DNA of 64,000 nucleotides, from NCBI RefSeq assembly GCF_028898945.1, contig NZ_CP118607.1, forward strand, positions 5,813,131 to 5,877,130. The letters run 5' to 3'. The DNA comes from Pseudomonas sp. PSKL.D1 (GTDB lineage Bacteria; Pseudomonadota; Gammaproteobacteria; Pseudomonadales; Pseudomonadaceae). The first letter of the stretch is position 1, and the number at the start of each line of letters is the position of its first letter. Made by a program: the position numbers and the translations under genes. This document shows positions 1 through 7,397 of the stretch, piece after piece. Below the pieces are notes generated by a model. The model saw nothing but the letters and a program-made list of their open reading frames with translations. It did no database searches and was not told where the DNA came from.

Positions 1-150
1 CACAGCAAGCCCGCCCACCAGTACATACCAACGGGTCAGGCGATCCTTGAGGGCACGCATGCGGCGCTTGCGCTGCAACTCGGGCGTATTGAAATCAATG
101 CGCACGGGGGGGGAGTTGGGAGTCATTGTGGAATTGGCCAGATCATTCAT
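1..150 (-). CDS. pstC: Phosphate ABC transporter permease PstC, N-terminal fragment
   Basis: Only the first 50 codons are inside the window; the gene runs off the left edge. The reading starts MNDLANSTMTPNSPPVRIDF and ends in a hydrophobic stretch (WYVLVGGLAV) after a basic, cytoplasmic-looking segment, as expected for the long N-terminus of Pseudomonas PstC before its first membrane helix. PstC is one of the two inner-membrane permease subunits of the high-affinity PstSCAB phosphate importer. It lies downstream of pstS on the same strand but behind a terminator and with its own Pho box array, so it is probably transcribed separately. The name rests on this N-terminus and on synteny with pstS. 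Confidence 0.85.
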   Translation of the reverse strand, partial: MNDLANSTMTPNSPPVRIDFNTPELQRKRRMRALKDRLTRWYVLVGGLAV

Positions 151-172
151 GCGCACACCCTAGCGGTCCCGT

Positions 173-201
173 ATGACAAAAACATGACAGTGCGATGACG
201 C
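173..201 (-). promoter_or_regulatory. Triple Pho box upstream of pstC
   Basis: Read on the minus strand, three heptamers (GCGTCAT, CTGTCAT, TTGTCAT) sit at an exact 11-bp spacing, separated by the 4-bp spacers CGCA and GTTT. The PhoB consensus is CTGTCAT-N4-CTGTCAT. The array ends 23 bp before the pstC start codon, suitable for PhoB activation under phosphate limitation. Confidence 0.85.
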
Positions 202-250
202 ACGAAAGCCCGCCGCTCAGGAACCCTGGCTTCGGGCTGGGAAGTCGGGG

Positions 251-276
251 AAAAGGCCGGGCGGCAGCGCCCGGCC
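251..276 (-). terminator. Rho-independent terminator after pstS
   Basis: A perfect 9-bp stem (GGCCGGGCG, loop of 4, CGCCCGGCC) at 255-276 is followed on the minus strand by TTTTCCCC. It lies 15 bp past the pstS stop and ahead of the pstC Pho boxes. Confidence 0.85.
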
Positions 277-290
277 TCCTCCTCAGTTAC

Positions 291-1289
291 TTACTTCTTT
301 GCAACGTTACCGGCGTGGTTCAGGCCCAGGTCAGCCAGGGTCTTCTCAACCACTTTGGCCGGCAGCGGGATGTAACCATCCTTCACCACGACCTGCTGGC
401 CAGCTTGCGACAGCACCAGCTTGATGAATTCGGCATCCAACGGAGCCAGAGGCTTGTTCGGGGCCTTGTTCACGTAAACATACAGGAAGCGCGACAGCGG
501 GTAGGTGCCGTTCAGGGCGTTGGCTTCGTTGTCTTCAACAAAGGCGCCGCCTTCTTTCTTGGCCAGGGCTACGGTCTTGACGCTCGCGGTCTTGTAACCG
601 ATGCCCGAGTAGCCGATGCCGTTCAGCGAGGAGCTGATCGACTGCACAACCGAAGCCGAGCCAGGCTGTTCGTTGACGTTAGGCTTGAAGTCGCCTTTGC
701 ACAGGGCTTCTTCCTTGAAGTAGCCGTAGGTGCCGGATACCGAGTTACGGCCGAACAGCTGGACCGGCTTGTTGGCCAGGTCGCCGGTCACACCCAGGTC
801 ACCCCAGGTTTTGACGTCGGCTTTGCCACCGCACAGGCGGGTAGACGAGAAGATGGCATCGACCTGGGCCATGGTCAGGCCTTTGATCGGGTTGTCCTTG
901 TGAACGAACACGGCCAGGGCGTCAACGGCAACCGGGATGGCAGTCGGCTTGTAGCCGTATTTCTGCTCGAACGCCTGCAGCTCGACGTCCTTCATCTTGC
1001 GGCTCATCGGGCCGAGGTTGGCGGTACCTTCGGTCAGCGCGGGTGGTGCGGTGGAGGAACCGGCCGCCTGGATCTGGATGTTTACGTTCGGATATTCCTT
1101 CTTGTAGGCCTCGGCCCACAGAGTCATCAGGTTCGCCAGGGTATCGGAACCGACGCTGGAGAGGTTGCCCGAAACACCGGTGGTTTTGGTGTAGGTCGGG
1201 ATAGCTGGGTCGACGGCGGCTACCGCGTTGGCGGTTGCAACGCCAGCGGCGGCGAAGGTAAGGGCCGCCATCAAACGCTTCAGTTTCAT
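291..1289 (-). CDS. pstS: Periplasmic phosphate-binding protein PstS
   Basis: The product has 332 residues. It is the periplasmic receptor that delivers inorganic phosphate to PstCAB. Residues 1-24 form a typical Sec signal peptide (KLKR, hydrophobic core, ANAVA). The mature protein carries GSDTL and GSSTA loops and a [12 protein letters not shown] segment, the R-x-x-x-SGT phosphate-contact motif of the PBP-like PstS family. The start is supported by an AGGAGC ribosome site. A Pho box lies 76-93 bp upstream, and a terminator follows the stop, so pstS is a single-gene unit and can be made in excess over the permease. Confidence 0.93.
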   Translation of the reverse strand: MKLKRLMAALTFAAAGVATANAVAAVDPAIPTYTKTTGVSGNLSSVGSDTLANLMTLWAEAYKKEYPNVNIQIQAAGSSTAPPALTEGTANLGPMSRKMKDVELQAFEQKYGYKPTAIPVAVDALAVFVHKDNPIKGLTMAQVDAIFSSTRLCGGKADVKTWGDLGVTGDLANKPVQLFGRNSVSGTYGYFKEEALCKGDFKPNVNEQPGSASVVQSISSSLNGIGYSGIGYKTASVKTVALAKKEGGAFVEDNEANALNGTYPLSRFLYVYVNKAPNKPLAPLDAEFIKLVLSQAGQQVVVKDGYIPLPAKVVEKTLADLGLNHAGNVAKK

Positions 1290-1364
1290 GCCTTGCTCCT
1301 AGCAGGAATATTGGGTGTGTTGGATGGAACGGTGGCCAGTATCTGCAGGCCGCATGAATACGAT

Positions 1365-1382
1365 ATGACTTGAATGTGACAT
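1365..1382 (-). promoter_or_regulatory. Pho box upstream of pstS
   Basis: On the minus strand ATGTCAC-ATTC-AAGTCAT gives two 7-bp half sites at 11-bp spacing, one base (first half) or two off the CTGTCAT consensus. It lies between the upstream terminator and the pstS start. Confidence 0.75.
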
Positions 1383-1387
1383 TTGGA

Positions 1388-1420
1388 TGAAAGGCCATCA
1401 CTGGATTCAGTGATGGCCTT
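1388..1420 (-). terminator. Terminator after the MFS transporter gene
   Basis: AAGGCCATCACTG, a 4-base loop and the exact complement form a 13-bp stem at 1391-1420. On the minus strand it is followed by TTTCATCC. It lies 42 bp past the MFS stop codon and just before the pstS Pho box, insulating the two genes. Confidence 0.75.
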
Positions 1421-1461
1421 CTTCAAAGGATGCAGAGTGAACTCACTCCACGGGAGCGGAT

Positions 1462-2751
1462 TCAACGTTTGTTAGCGAGCAGGTAAAGGCCCACGATCAG
1501 GCCAACAGCGCACAGCCCCGCCACATAATAAGCAGGCGCCATCGGGCTAACTTTCAACAGCGCAGTCACCACCATCGGCGTCAAACCACCAAAAATGGCA
1601 TAGGCCACATTGTACGAGAACGACAGGCCGCTAAACCGCACTACAGGGGGGAAGGCCTTGACCATCACGTAGGGGACGGCGCCGATTACGCCCACGCACA
1701 GGCCGGTGATGGCATACAGTGGGAACAGCAAATCAGGCCGCGTTGGCAGGCTGTGATAGAAGGTCCACGAACTGATCAGCAACATAAGGCTACCGATCAC
1801 GAATACCCGGCCCGCGCCAAAGCGGTCGGCCAGGCTACCGGCGCCGATACAACCCAGGCTGAGCAACACAATCGCCAGGCTGTTGGCCTTGAGCGAGTCA
1901 GTCGGGCTGATGTGATAAATGCTTTGCAGCAAGGCCGGGGTCATCAGAATGACCACGACAATGCCTGCCGACAGCAGCCAGGTCAGCAACATCGACAGCA
2001 AGATGGGGCCGCGGTGATCGCGCAGTACAGCGCGCAGTGGCAACTCTTCGGCCAGTGCCTTGCGTTCCTGCATTTCAGCGAAAACAGGGGTTTCATGCAG
2101 CCAGCGGCGCAGGTAAACCGAAAACAGGCCGAACACACCGCCCATCAGGAACGGGATACGCCAAGCGTAATCGGCGACTTCCTCGGCGCTGTAAATCGTG
2201 TTGATCAGCGTCGCCACCAGCGAGCCGAGCAAAATGCCCGCCGTCAAGCCAGCGGTCAGCGTGCCGCAGGCGTAGCCGGTATTGCGCGCTGGCACGTGTT
2301 CGGAGACGAACACCCAGGCACCCGGCACCTCACCGCCAATCGCAGCACCCTGGATTACACGCATCAGCAACAGCAGCACCGGCGCCCACAGGCCAATCTG
2401 TGCGTAGGTCGGCAGCAAGCCCATGACCAGCGTTGGCAAGGCCATCATGAAGATGCTCAGGGTAAACATCTTCTTGCGCCCGAGCAGGTCACCGAAGTGA
2501 GCCATGATGATGCCGCCCAGCGGGCGCGCCAGATAACCAGCTGCAAAGATGCCGAACGTTTGCATCAAGCGCAGCCATTCGGGCATGTCGGCCGGGAAGA
2601 ACAGTTTGCCCACCACCGTCGCAAAGAACACGAAAATGATGAAGTCGTAGAACTCCAGCGCTCCGCCCAGGGCGGACAGTGAGAGAGTTTTGTAGTCACT
2701 GCGGGTCAGCGGCCGCGAGGGCTGCTCGATACTGCTCGGCACGGAGGTCAT
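1462..2751 (-). CDS. MFS transporter, metabolite:H+ symporter type
   Basis: A 429-residue inner-membrane protein with about 12 predicted helices. The first helix contains ALEFYDFIIFVFF, and the loop between helices 2 and 3 has RPLGG...FGDLLGRKKMF. Both are signatures of the MHS subfamily (ProP, KgtP, citrate and shikimate permeases), which move organic acids or osmolytes with protons. The MTSVPSS start fits the usual length. Substrate cannot be told from sequence. It is a single gene with its own terminator, next to pstS but without an evident Pho box, so a phosphate link is unsupported. Confidence 0.85.
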   Translation of the reverse strand: MTSVPSSIEQPSRPLTRSDYKTLSLSALGGALEFYDFIIFVFFATVVGKLFFPADMPEWLRLMQTFGIFAAGYLARPLGGIIMAHFGDLLGRKKMFTLSIFMMALPTLVMGLLPTYAQIGLWAPVLLLLMRVIQGAAIGGEVPGAWVFVSEHVPARNTGYACGTLTAGLTAGILLGSLVATLINTIYSAEEVADYAWRIPFLMGGVFGLFSVYLRRWLHETPVFAEMQERKALAEELPLRAVLRDHRGPILLSMLLTWLLSAGIVVVILMTPALLQSIYHISPTDSLKANSLAIVLLSLGCIGAGSLADRFGAGRVFVIGSLMLLISSWTFYHSLPTRPDLLFPLYAITGLCVGVIGAVPYVMVKAFPPVVRFSGLSFSYNVAYAIFGGLTPMVVTALLKVSPMAPAYYVAGLCAVGLIVGLYLLANKR

Positions 2752-3110
2752 CGCTCGTCGTTCTCTTGTAGGTCATGCAGGCCGCTTGGTACGCGGCTTC
2801 TGGATTGGGGAGAGTGGCGAAGATAGCAAATTGCCGAGCCCGGCCGGAAGCGATACAAAAACCCAACAGATATTCATGACTGCACGGTCGTCGCCTGACG
2901 TTTGGCTATATATACTGGCGACTCGTAGGAAAAGGTTGCAGAAAGCGTGGGATATTGTGCGAAAACGCCGGTCTTTATGTCGGGCGGTTTCGCAGAATGT
3001 CCCTGGGCCGCTCAATAAAAGCGAAATCAGCGTAGGATGTTTGCAGCTGAATCGTTTATACGGCCTTGCGCCCCACCAACGAAAGCGTCACGGGTCAGAG
3101 GCCCCACCGC
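2752..3110. other. Divergent intergenic region, no gene seen
   Basis: This 359-bp gap separates the leftward MFS gene from the rightward thioesterase gene and must hold both promoters. Short open frames on both strands have no ribosome sites and no recognisable protein. A TATATATACT stretch near 2907-2916 is the only AT-rich box, but no convincing partner -35 was found. Confidence 0.5.
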
Positions 3111-3509
3111 ATGATCGAGCTCGAACAAGAAGATCCTATCCCGCAAGGCGACCTTGCTTTGCAAATCACGGCGTTACCCCGTGAAACCAATGGTTTCGGC
3201 GATATCTTTGGCGGCTGGCTGGTCGCCCAGATGGATTTGGCCGGCACCGCCATGGCCAGCCGGGTAGCGGGTGGCCGAGTGGCTACAGTTGCCATCGACC
3301 GCATGGCCTTCCTGGTGCCGGTGGCCGTGGGCGCGCAGCTTTCCTTTTATACCCAGACGCTGGAGATCGGCCGCAGCTCGATCCAGATGATGGTAGAAGT
3401 GTGGAGCGACGACCCGCTGTCCAGCGAATGGCGCAAGGTCACCGAGGCAGCTTTCGTCTTCGTGGCCATCGACGGCAGCGGCCGTACCCGCTCGGTGCCT
3501 CGTCGCTGA
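3111..3509 (+). CDS. Acyl-CoA thioesterase, YciA-like hot-dog protein
   Basis: A 132-residue single hot-dog-fold protein. The segment GDIFGGWLVAQMDLAGTAMAS is the conserved helix and active-site region of YciA/ACOT thioesterases, which hydrolyse acyl-CoA to free acid and CoA. The frame is open back to a TTG at 3066, but the ATG at 3111 is preferred: it has an AGAGG about 10 bases upstream and gives MIELEQEDP, the expected family start. It ends with a basic tail (RTRSVPRR). The mutarotase follows 71 bp downstream on the same strand. The physiological substrate is unknown. Confidence 0.85.
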   Translation: MIELEQEDPIPQGDLALQITALPRETNGFGDIFGGWLVAQMDLAGTAMASRVAGGRVATVAIDRMAFLVPVAVGAQLSFYTQTLEIGRSSIQMMVEVWSDDPLSSEWRKVTEAAFVFVAIDGSGRTRSVPRR

Positions 3510-3580
3510 GCCATGCGAGCGGTAAACTCATTGAATGTCATCGGGTCCAAGCCCCACACGCATTCAATGAGACGAGCGCT

Positions 3581-4477
3581 ATGGCTACTTTCAAGGTCGA
3601 AACCGAGCAACACGGCGAGCTCAACTGCTGGCGCATCAGCAGCGACCGCGCCGAACTACTGATCGCTCAACAGGGTGCGCAGATCCTCAGCTACCAGCGG
3701 GTTGGCGAACCGCCGCTGCTGTGGCTGAGCGACCAGGCTATTTTCCGCAAGGGCAAGTCTGTGCGCGCCGGTGTACCAGTGTGCTGGCCGTGGTTTGGGA
3801 ATTTGCAGCGCAACCCGGGCACCGTTCAAGCTATGTTTCACGGTGCAGAGGCACCCGCCCACGGGCTGGCCCGCGATCGTGACTGGCAACTCTTGGGTAT
3901 CGAGGAAGCCGGTACTTCACTACGCATCGAGTTCGAGTTGCCTGATGCCCAGGGCGATCTGCCTGGATGGCCACACGACGTCGAGCTTAAACTGCTGATC
4001 GTGCTGGATGATGCGCTGGAGCTGACGTTGACCAGCCGCAATATGGGTAATGCGCCGGTCACCATCAGCCAGGCTTTACACAGCTACTTTGCGGTCAGCG
4101 ATGTGCACCAGGCGCGTGTCGAGGGCGTTGAAGGCCTTGATTACATCGAAACCCTCGCCGATTGGGAGCAACGCCAGCAACAAGGTGCCCTGACGTTTAC
4201 TGGCGAGACTGACCGTATCTATCTCGATACCCCGAAGCAACTGAGCATCGTTGACCCGCACTGGCAGCGCAGAATCACCCTGACCAGCAGCGGCTCACGT
4301 TCGGCGGTGATATGGAACCCGTGGATCGACAAGGCCAAGGGGCTGGCCGACATGGCCGATGATGGCTGGCAGCGAATGCTGTGCATCGAGACGGCGAATG
4401 TCCGGGATGACGTGGTGACCTTGGCGCCCGGGCAGCGGCATGATCTGCGCGTGGCGATTGGCAGTGAGATGACCTGA
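3581..4477 (+). CDS. D-hexose-6-phosphate mutarotase (YeaD-type aldose 1-epimerase)
   Basis: A 298-residue cytoplasmic enzyme of the YeaD/YMR099c branch of the galactose mutarotase superfamily, interconverting alpha and beta anomers of glucose-6-phosphate. Visible landmarks are the substrate-phosphate region RAGVPVCWPWFG near residue 65, HGLAR near residue 93 (His and Arg of the active site), QALHSYFAVSD near residue 165 (second conserved His) and CIETANV near residue 270 (catalytic Glu). The ATG at 3581 gives the normal family length; the frame is open further upstream into the thioesterase gene without a ribosome site. Confidence 0.88.
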   Translation: MATFKVETEQHGELNCWRISSDRAELLIAQQGAQILSYQRVGEPPLLWLSDQAIFRKGKSVRAGVPVCWPWFGNLQRNPGTVQAMFHGAEAPAHGLARDRDWQLLGIEEAGTSLRIEFELPDAQGDLPGWPHDVELKLLIVLDDALELTLTSRNMGNAPVTISQALHSYFAVSDVHQARVEGVEGLDYIETLADWEQRQQQGALTFTGETDRIYLDTPKQLSIVDPHWQRRITLTSSGSRSAVIWNPWIDKAKGLADMADDGWQRMLCIETANVRDDVVTLAPGQRHDLRVAIGSEMT

Positions 4478-5158
4478 CTTCCGGGCTGGCCACATCGCGG
4501 CGGAAGCTGCTACGGGATGCATGGCGACACGCTGGGAATTTAGGAAGTTTCCTACAGCTCGTATCGAATACCATCACCTTCTCAGCGGGAAGTGATGTGC
4601 TTAGGCTTCAGACCGTCGCCGAACAACTTGGCGATCGGGTGTGGTAGCCCGGATGCATTCTTTCCATGACAGCCTATGGTGGCTGTGCGCGGGAGGCTTT
4701 CGAGCCTGCCTGGCTTGGAAAATGCCCAGGTCTACCACCCCGTGTACAGCCGCCACCCTATTCATGTGGTAGTGATCGGGGGCGGCACTGAGCGAGCATT
4801 TTCCGATGACCAAGAAGCTAGTCCCAGATCCCCCCCTTCCCTGCACGACAAACCGTTCTTTTGCCTTGGCGGGATTTGGCGTTACCTCGGCCTTAAGGTG
4901 GGCGTGATTCGTGTAGGAGCGGCTTTAGCCGCGAACACCGGCGAAGCCGGTGCCATGCACCGCGTCGCCTGCTTCGCGGCTGAAGCCGCTCCTATGTATG
5001 GACTCGCCCACACTGTCTAGCTGCTTTTTGAACATAGGAACCCGGTTGCATCTATGTATCAGGCCTATTCGAGGAAGCTTTTCGCTTCTGGCCAACATCG
5101 TGGTGAGCTCGCAGTTTGCCGTTTACATTGAGGCCATAATGTTGCCGGGCCTGTAGGA
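4478..5158. other. Gene-free region with REP repeats next to the insertion sequence
   Basis: About 680 bp without a credible gene. Open frames here lack ribosome sites and recognisable products. The right half holds an imperfect inverted REP pair (4913-4995) and, at 5152-5162, the start of another REP-like sequence (TGTAGGAGCGG) that runs straight into the left end of the IS. The remainder shows nothing I can name. Confidence 0.6.
4913..4995. repeat. REP pair (P. putida-type repetitive extragenic palindrome)
   Basis: Two 21-bp arms (AGGAGCGGCTTTAGCCGCGA at 4915 and its complement ending at 4993, one mismatch) enclose an inner CACCGGC-GAA-GCCGGTG hairpin. The TGTAGGAGCGGC...CCGCGA core is the common extragenic repeat of P. 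putida genomes. Two further partial copies occur in the window, at 5152 and 15157. Confidence 0.85.
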
Positions 5159-5182
5159 GCGGAGGCATTTCTCTGCGACGGT
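5159..5182. repeat. Left inverted repeat of the IS
   Basis: Reads GCGGAGGCATTTCTCTGCGA followed by CGGT, and pairs with the complement of 6393-6416 at 18 of 24 positions. Confidence 0.75.
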
Positions 5183-5251
5183 CTTACCAAGGGGCAATGT
5201 TCACTAGCAGGGGTTGGGGCGCGCAGCGCCCCGGTGGCATTGCTCGGTTGA
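5183..5251 (-). ncRNA. Candidate bridge RNA region in the IS 3' end
   Basis: The noncoding stretch after the transposase stop, up to the left inverted repeat, can fold: GGGGCGC-GCA-GCGCCCC forms a strong hairpin at 5217-5233, and flanking GCAATG (5195-5200) and CATTGC (5237-5242) can pair as an outer stem. IS1111-group elements are known to encode their bridge RNA downstream of the transposase. That this segment is such an RNA is inferred from position and foldability only; no loop-target pairing was demonstrated. Confidence 0.4.
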
Positions 5252-6355
5252 TCAGCTGCTCATGGCAGCCTCCTCATGACCTTTCGGTTTGCGTTGATAA
5301 ACCTGATCACTTTGCAGCAGTGACCAAATAATGCGCAGATTTCGATTAGCCAGTCTGATCGCCGCCTCCTTGCGCCCAAGGCGGGATAGCCAGCGCAAGA
5401 GGCGGCGATCATCTGGCTGATCGGAATCAGGCTTTAGCTGACTCAAGACAGCATGCGCGCCTTGAATCATCAAGCTGCGTATGTAGCCGTCACCTCGCTT
5501 GCTCATTCTGCCCAGCCTGATTTTGTTTCCGCTGCTGTGCTGGTCGGGCACGACACCGAAGAAAGCAGAAAACATCCGGCCACTGGCGAAGCGTGCAGGT
5601 TCTGTCTCTTTCGCCACGATCGCCGTGGCGATGATGGGGCCGACACCACGAATGGTGATCAACCGTTGTGCGACCTTATCCTCTTGGGCTGTCGCTTCGA
5701 GCCGCGCACTTAGCGTCGCAATGCGCTCACTCAGAAAGAGCCAGTCAGCTAGCAGTTCATCGAGCAACTCGCGCAACAAATCAGGCAGGGGCAAGGAGGC
5801 ATCCTCAAGAGCTCGCGGTACATGTGTACTGATCGCGGTATCACCTTGGGGCATGGATACACCATGCTCAAGCAGCAAGCCACGCATCTGATTACCCAGC
5901 GCTGTATGTCGCTTGATGTTGCCGCGCCGGATACGGTGCAGCGCCTGAATAGTCAGTGCTGTGGTGCTCTTGACCGGTATCGAGGCGATGCTGCTGTCGC
6001 GACCAGCGCGCAAAATGGCATGAGCGTCGTTACGGTCGTTCTTGGCGCCACTGCGGTGCTCGGCCACGCGTTGCGCAGGCAGAATGCGAACCGGATTACC
6101 CTTGGCCTGCAGCAACCTGGCCCAGGCTTGCGCACCCGGACCACACTCCATCAAGACAGTTACCGTCACTGGCACCTTGAGTAGGAAATCATGGAAAGCC
6201 TGTCGGGATTTGATGCGATCTTCGTAGATCACCCGACCGGTAGCATCCTCGCCTGCTAACTGGAAGACCTGTTTGGCCAGGTCTACGCAGATGGTTGTGC
6301 AAAGCTCCACATCAGTGGAAGACAGGGAATCGTGCTTCGAACTATGCTTTTTCAT
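5252..6355 (-). CDS. IS110-family transposase (IS1111 group)
   Basis: A 367-residue DEDD recombinase from the start chosen here. The N-terminal RuvC-like DEDD domain begins at CVDLAKQVFQL and continues with MECGPGAQAWA and the KNDRNDAHA motif. The C-terminal transposase_20 domain follows (ITIRGVGPIIATAIV, FASGRMFSAFFG, GDGYIRSLMIQGA). The frame is open back to 6430, but that start lies outside the right inverted repeat. The ATG at 6355 (MKKHSSKHDS) has GAGGGCGAG just upstream and keeps the gene inside the element. No frameshift or stop is seen, so the element may be active. Confidence 0.88.
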   Translation of the reverse strand: MKKHSSKHDSLSSTDVELCTTICVDLAKQVFQLAGEDATGRVIYEDRIKSRQAFHDFLLKVPVTVTVLMECGPGAQAWARLLQAKGNPVRILPAQRVAEHRSGAKNDRNDAHAILRAGRDSSIASIPVKSTTALTIQALHRIRRGNIKRHTALGNQMRGLLLEHGVSMPQGDTAISTHVPRALEDASLPLPDLLRELLDELLADWLFLSERIATLSARLEATAQEDKVAQRLITIRGVGPIIATAIVAKETEPARFASGRMFSAFFGVVPDQHSSGNKIRLGRMSKRGDGYIRSLMIQGAHAVLSQLKPDSDQPDDRRLLRWLSRLGRKEAAIRLANRNLRIIWSLLQSDQVYQRKPKGHEEAAMSS

Positions 6356-6392
6356 GGTCTCGCCCTCGCTGCCGTTGGCTTCTTCGAACGCC

Positions 6393-6416
6393 ACCGTGGC
6401 ACTGTGATGCCTCGGC
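6393..6416. repeat. Right inverted repeat of the IS
   Basis: Complement reads GCCGAGGCATCACAGTGCCA followed by CGGT. It begins 38 bp upstream of the transposase start codon. Confidence 0.72.
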
Positions 6417-6473
6417 GGGGGCGAGTCCATCGATTACAGGGGGGCGGTTACAGTGCGATGACCAATACAGGCT

Positions 6474-7007
6474 TCAAAGATCAGCGTCTTCCACAACCCT
6501 CACCTTCCCCGCATCCAGCGCATAGGCCGCATCCGCCAGGTCATTACTGACGCTCTCCACCTTCAACGTGCCGCTGACCCACAACGGCGTGTAGATATCG
6601 TCGATCTTCAACCCTTTTGGATAGCGCACCAGCACCAACTGGTTAGGCGGTGGTGGCGGTACATGAATGCAGGCCCCTGGGTAAGGCACCAGGAAGAACA
6701 GTGTGCTGTTGCCCTTGGCATCGCTCTCCAAGGGCACCGGATAACCGCCCAGTCGGATTTCCTTGCCATTCATGGCTGCCACGGTTTTGGTCGAGTACAT
6801 CACCGCTGGCAAGCCCTTGCTTTGCTTCAGCCCGCCTTTGGCAGTGAAGGTGCCCATCGCCTCGGGCGAGTTGTGGTCGATTTCCGGCATCTGCTCTAGT
6901 GCCTTCTGGTCCGACTTGGGCATCAGCTCCAACCAGTCGGTCTCAGGCAGTTCGGCATGGGCCAGGGCGCTGGCAAGCAGCAAAGGAAGGAGGAAAAACG
7001 CACGCAT
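6474..7007 (-). CDS. Exported DUF3299 protein
   Basis: A 177-residue protein with a Sec signal peptide (MRAFFLLPLLLASALAHAE). The mature part contains GGYPVPLE and a proline run in FLVPYPGACIHVPPPPPNQL, typical of DUF3299 periplasmic proteins of unknown function that often sit near ABC-type export genes. The ATG at 7007 places the signal peptide at the N-terminus; the open frame to 7043 would add a non-signal extension. The stop lies only 57 bp from the right inverted repeat of the IS, so its 3' flank has been altered by the insertion, but the coding sequence looks intact. Confidence 0.75.
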   Translation of the reverse strand: MRAFFLLPLLLASALAHAELPETDWLELMPKSDQKALEQMPEIDHNSPEAMGTFTAKGGLKQSKGLPAVMYSTKTVAAMNGKEIRLGGYPVPLESDAKGNSTLFFLVPYPGACIHVPPPPPNQLVLVRYPKGLKIDDIYTPLWVSGTLKVESVSNDLADAAYALDAGKVRVVEDADL

Positions 7008-7055
7008 GAAAATGCTCGGCAACTCGAATGAATTGCCGGGCATTCTACCCGCTAT

Positions 7056-7301
7056 TCAGCGTTTCTTGATGAATCCGTAGATCACCAGAAGGACCACGGC
7101 GCCAACCAGCGCCCCGAAGAACCCTGCGGCCTGACCTGCCTGGTAAATCCCGAGTGCCTGGCCGCCGTACGTAGCGAGCAAGGAGCCGGCGATACCCAGC
7201 AGAATGGTCATGATCCAGCCCATGCTGTCGTCGCCCGGTTTGATGAAGCGGGCCAACAGGCCGACGATGAGGCCGATGAAGATGGTTCCGATGATGCCCA
7301 T
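7056..7301 (-). CDS. GlsB/YeaQ/YmgE family small membrane protein
   Basis: An 81-residue glycine-rich inner-membrane protein with three predicted helices (IIGTIFIGLIVGLLARF, GWIMTILLGIAGSLLAT, GALVGAVVLLVIYGFI) and a KKR tail. This matches the transglycosylase-associated or stress-response family PF04226, whose biochemical role is unknown. The ATG at 7301 has an AGAGGGA ribosome site at good spacing and is preferred over the longer frame from 7331. It is followed after about 50 bp by the DUF3299 gene on the same strand. Confidence 0.85.
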   Translation of the reverse strand: MGIIGTIFIGLIVGLLARFIKPGDDSMGWIMTILLGIAGSLLATYGGQALGIYQAGQAAGFFGALVGAVVLLVIYGFIKKR

Positions 7302-7326
7302 GGCAATCCCTCTGCAGTGAAAGTGG

Positions 7327-7361
7327 AACAAGCCAAAGCCTAGTCAGAGCTTTGGCTTGTT
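7327..7361 (-). terminator. Terminator-like hairpin after purK
   Basis: CAAGCCAAAGC (7329-7339) pairs with GCTTTGGCTTG (7349-7359) around a 9-base loop. The T-tract on the minus strand is short (TTCCACTTT). It lies between the purK stop and the next gene. Confidence 0.6.
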
Positions 7362-7397
7362 GCCATTTCAGAGGGCTTGCCGCCAGCAGAAGTTCGG

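Larger units (their letters stand above)
5159..6416 (-). mobile_element. IS110-family (IS1111 group) insertion sequence
   Basis: About 1.26 kb, bounded by an imperfect 24-bp inverted repeat: 5159-5182 on the plus strand and 6393-6416 on the minus strand match at 18 of 24 positions, sharing the blocks GAGGCAT and ACGGT. It holds one transposase gene on the minus strand, 61 bp of 5' noncoding and 93 bp of 3' noncoding sequence. Inverted repeats near the ends are the hallmark of the IS1111 group within IS110. The left end abuts a REP-like sequence, as known for ISPpu9/ISPpu10 elements that target REPs in P. putida. Exact ends could lie a few bases outside the repeats. Confidence 0.8.

Noticed and set aside
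2786..3184. Open frame overlapping the thioesterase start
   Set aside because: It overlaps the conserved thioesterase frame and has an unrecognisable basic product; likely a shadow.
4676..5156. Open frames of 68-114 codons in the gene-free region before the IS
   Set aside because: No ribosome sites, no conserved sequence, and they read through REP repeats.
6356..6430. Longer transposase start at 6430
   Set aside because: It would begin outside the right inverted repeat of the element; the ATG at 6355 has a good ribosome site.
4998..6430. 12-bp match ATGGACTCGCCC at 4998-5009 and, inverted, at 6419-6430 on the other side of the IS
   Set aside because: Not located at the IS ends on both sides and not part of the inverted repeats; could be chance or a relic, so it is not called a target duplication.
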